Assembly (NCBI GenBank): GCA_039096225.1
Contig: JBBPEB010000004.1
Location: 716,001 to 780,000 of the forward strand
Direction of reading: 5' to 3'
Length of the DNA: 64,000 nucleotides
From: Blastocystis sp. Blastoise
Lineage: Eukaryota; Sar; Bigyra; Opalinata; Blastocystidae
The notes beneath the pieces were generated by a model, which had not been told where the DNA came from, did no database searches, and worked only from the letters and a program-made list of their open reading frames with translations. The translations under genes were made by a program, and so were the position numbers. This document shows, in pieces, positions 59,571 through 64,000 of this stretch. Positions within the stretch are counted from its first letter, which is position 1; every line of letters starts with the position of its first letter.

Positions 59571-61517
59571 TTAGTAAAGTTAAATAAATGAATAAATACA
59601 GAAAAGTATGTAATTCTAAATCAGAACAAAACATGAATTTAATTTTTGCACAAAAACATATTCTGTTCTTGTTTAATATGATTAGACAAGCCGTAGACAA
59701 TAGTAACAATCATAAAACTTAACCGATGTAGTTAATTCACAAAAGAATTGTGGCAGCATAACTTCTTAAATACTCTAATAAATATCCAAAACCATTATTG
59801 AAAGGCATAACTTCATTAACAACTGTAAACATCGAAAGGAAAAACTAAAAAGACAACAGATTAACAACAACATATAAAAAAATCTATAAGATTATAAAGT
59901 AATACGTGTAGCAATTATATCTATAATAATCAAACACATTTATCAATTTAAAATAAATTATGACATTTTGTTAACAATAATTATAATAAAAATTCTTCGT
60001 TTAAAAAAAACGAAGAAAACTCGCTGTTTTTTACAAAAAAATTTTTCTTCGTTTTTTAATCATTCATTGACCTAATTCAAATGTTACAAGCTGTTCGTCA
60101 TATAGAATAAAAATTAGTTGTGTCTTCTTACTTTTAAATAAAAACTAACAAATTATATTGATTTACTCAAAATCGATATGAAATAATTTGGGCAACTATA
60201 ATGTTTATAGCATATAATTTAGGGTGATTATGCTATGATACAATTGTGAAATCAACACACAAACAAATATTTGAATCTGATGCAAAATATTCTATTGACG
60301 CATCATTAAGGGTGTCTTGTGGCTCATATACTCATATCTGATATGAAATGAGTCTTAAAACAATTTTCAATTATATTTAGACATGTTTTAATTCAAAAAT
60401 AGAAATAGACCAAGTTTTGAATGGGAAAAACATTCCCGTAAGTATTTCAAAAATTTAAGACTCTGGTCTGACTGTCCATCAAACAAATAGGCTCGGTTAT
60501 TTTTTTTCACTGAAAAAAAAATAACAAAATTTGAATTTTTGGCTGAAATTTGGTTTTGAGCCATAGCGGCCATTTTATTAATTTTTATTCGTATATATGA
60601 CTCTTAAAAATCTTTTACTCCAAACACAACTATAAAAAACTTTATAATATGGACCCGATGAATTAACCAAATTTCGACTTAAAACAAACTAAAAACGTTT
60701 TTGATATTATGTGACATTCTAAGACGAGAAAATAATGTCAATTTTTTAATAAAATATGTCTAATATGGTTTTTTATACCTAAGAAAAACTAAACTGAAAA
60801 AAAGTGTCAAAATTTTGTCAAAATTCACGATTTTTGCCTAAGTCGCTGAAGTAAATCTCATTCCATTGGTGGAACAAGTTTTGAACCAAAATCAACCAAT
60901 CAGATACATTTAATAATTAAAATATCGCTGATAGTGATTTCACTTACTTAAAATATGGCGAACACAATTCAATCAACAACTATAAAGAAATAGAACTTAA
61001 CGAAATCCAATGTATTTAACATGTAAAGAATCGGTCAGATGTTAAGCGTTTTGCCTTCTAGCTAAGTTTTTGTTCAATACACACAAATTAAAATTAATGT
61101 ATCGATGGTTTATCCTAGCAAAAACAATAATAAAATGCGCCACATCGTCATACCCATTATACATGATGAATATATAATCTAATACTTACGTTCACATCAA
61201 TATATTTCTCTTCGGCAGCAGAAAGCATGGATATCACAAGGCTTATATTGCAACTATAAAAATAGGAAAAATAATTTAGGAAGACTTTTATATGCATAAA
61301 AAACATAAACAAAAATATAGTATTGCTTATGATTAGGAAAACCACTTTTTGGGCCTGTTTTTGACATCAAATGACGACATAACGCCCTTCAATGCTTCGA
61401 CACGGCCATATAAATAATATAATTATATATACCTATTGTTAGGCTTGCTGTTGCAATAGATACCATAGCTAAAACAAACCATTATGGACTGAAACCATCT
61501 ATAGAAAAAATAATTAG
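59571..61517. other. Gene-poor spacer with foldbacks
   Basis: No coding match. Composition is less AT-extreme than the gene introns. It contains a triple CTTCGTTT palindrome (59994-60054) and a perfect 12-bp stem, GTTATTTTTTTT (60496-60507) with its complement (60514-60525). Possibly old non-autonomous transposon sequence. Confidence 0.55.
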
Positions 61518-61635
61518 GTGTGAGCTGCCTTAAAAGTGAGATAAGTCCACAAGAACTTTCCCGTGGAGGGCAGACCTAGGTGTCTGGCCTTTTCCCAAGA
61601 AGGGAAGTCTACTCTGGCATACGGGCATTACAATT
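61518..61635. ncRNA. Candidate structured ncRNA with three hairpins
   Basis: A GC-richer island in AT-rich spacer. Consecutive hairpins: TCCAC (61546-61550)/GTGGA (61563-61567); GGCAGAC (61569-61575)/GTCTGGCC (61582-61589, one bulge) with loop CTAGGT; TTCCC (61592-61596)/GGGAA (61602-61606). An outer stem TGCC (61526-61529)/GGCA (61616-61619) closes them into a multibranch fold. It does not match U1, U2, U5, U6, 5S, SRP or tRNA motifs I checked. The antisense GGGAAAG word recalls the RNase P/MRP core but is not sufficient. Strand is unknown. Confidence 0.5.
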
Positions 61636-62242
61636 CCCAAATAAAGTTAACATTAAATGAGAATAATGCGTATGCGTACAAGTGAACATATTATACGATA
61701 TATAAATTACATACTCATAAATCAGATTCTTTGTTCATAACACATAGAAACTTAAAAAACAAACAAAAGAAATATGATATGGATTTAGAGTAAAAATTAT
61801 TTTTTGGGGAGATACAAATGAGATATGAAACTGTATAGTGATCGGTATGATTATCATGGTTCTTTGTAAGCACAAAAACTTTTTCAATACTGAAATAATT
61901 CCATGATTCTTTAGTAAGATATAACCTAAATTTGAAAAATATCACTTTTTTTGAGTTTTCAAATAAAAAAACAAGAAAAGTGTCTTTTTCGCGTCTTAGA
62001 AAGCTTATAATAGGATTTAGGTACTTGTTAGGCTATTAGCTAGGTTATATATATTCAAAGACACGAAAAAATTTGAACTTTATTGTGATTATTCTCTCCT
62101 GTCTGTTTTTTTTGTAACTATTGATCCATTATAATATTATATCTACTGTAGGTATTATCTCACTAATTCAAATTTTATATTTAGACTGTATAACTAGAAC
62201 TAATCTTCAAAATTATTGTTTATTCTAAATAATTTAATCGGT
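61636..62242. other. Spacer before the zinc-finger gene
   Basis: AT-rich, with no coding signal. It probably includes the promoter of the gene starting at about 62243. Confidence 0.55.

Positions 62243-64000
<1,758 letters not shown>

Noticed and set aside
61021-61100. U2 snRNA-like 5' end (TTTTGCCTTCTAGCTAAG)
   Set aside because: The branch-site recognition segment and Sm site are missing and the match is short.

Overview
The window is nuclear DNA of a very AT-rich, intron-rich unicellular eukaryote (a protist; I cannot place it further). The evidence is spliceosomal introns that almost always begin GTATAT and end TATATAG, a tRNA-Tyr with an intron after position 37, and eukaryote-only genes: Sec7 Arf-GEF, DP transcription factor, UTP20, exportin-7, ALG13, and a bacterial-type (mitochondrial) aspartyl-tRNA synthetase. 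The code appears standard: tryptophan is TGG, and long intact ORFs contain no internal TGA. Many introns hold TA or ATT microsatellites; the poly-N, poly-I and poly-Y reading frames come from these and are not genes.

Region 1 (1-31 kb) is compact, ordinary gene space. In order it holds a TLDc domain end (+), tRNA-Tyr (+), a CRAL-TRIO/Sec14 protein (+), a large MABP-Sec7-PH Arf exchange factor (+), a histone-fold protein of the POLE4/NF-YC/NC2alpha class (-), a DP/E2F-dimerisation partner (+), ALG13 (-), mitochondrial AspRS (+), an unrecognised acidic protein (-), a degenerate GTPase-like protein (+), a small F-box-like protein (+), and a very large multi-exon helical-repeat protein (+).

Region 2 (32.0-48.2 kb) is one unusually long hAT DNA transposon. 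Imperfect terminal inverted repeats starting CAGGG lie at 32006 and 48224. They are flanked by a perfect 8-bp target-site duplication, GTGTAGAA, and share a GCGCTTAA subterminal motif. At its left end is an apparently intact three-exon BED/hAT transposase with a readable D211-D276-E825 triad. The other 13 kb hold a purine-rich gene-free block, a truncated, frameshifted copy of the ribosome-biogenesis gene UTP20 (-), and two tRNA-like pol III modules. A hAT element of this size carrying a housekeeping-gene fragment is the most striking thing in the window.

Region 3 (48.2-60 kb) continues the accessory island. It contains a small unrecognised gene (-), an intact four-exon Tnp2-like (CACTA/EnSpm superfamily) transposase (+), a 2.6-kb array of 19-bp repeats, and a decayed central piece of exportin-7 (-) with three in-frame TGA codons.

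Region 4 (60-64 kb) has gene-poor sequence with several foldbacks, one of them a GC-richer three-hairpin candidate ncRNA at 61.5 kb. It ends with the start of a Cys/His-rich PHD-like zinc-finger gene (+) that runs off the window.
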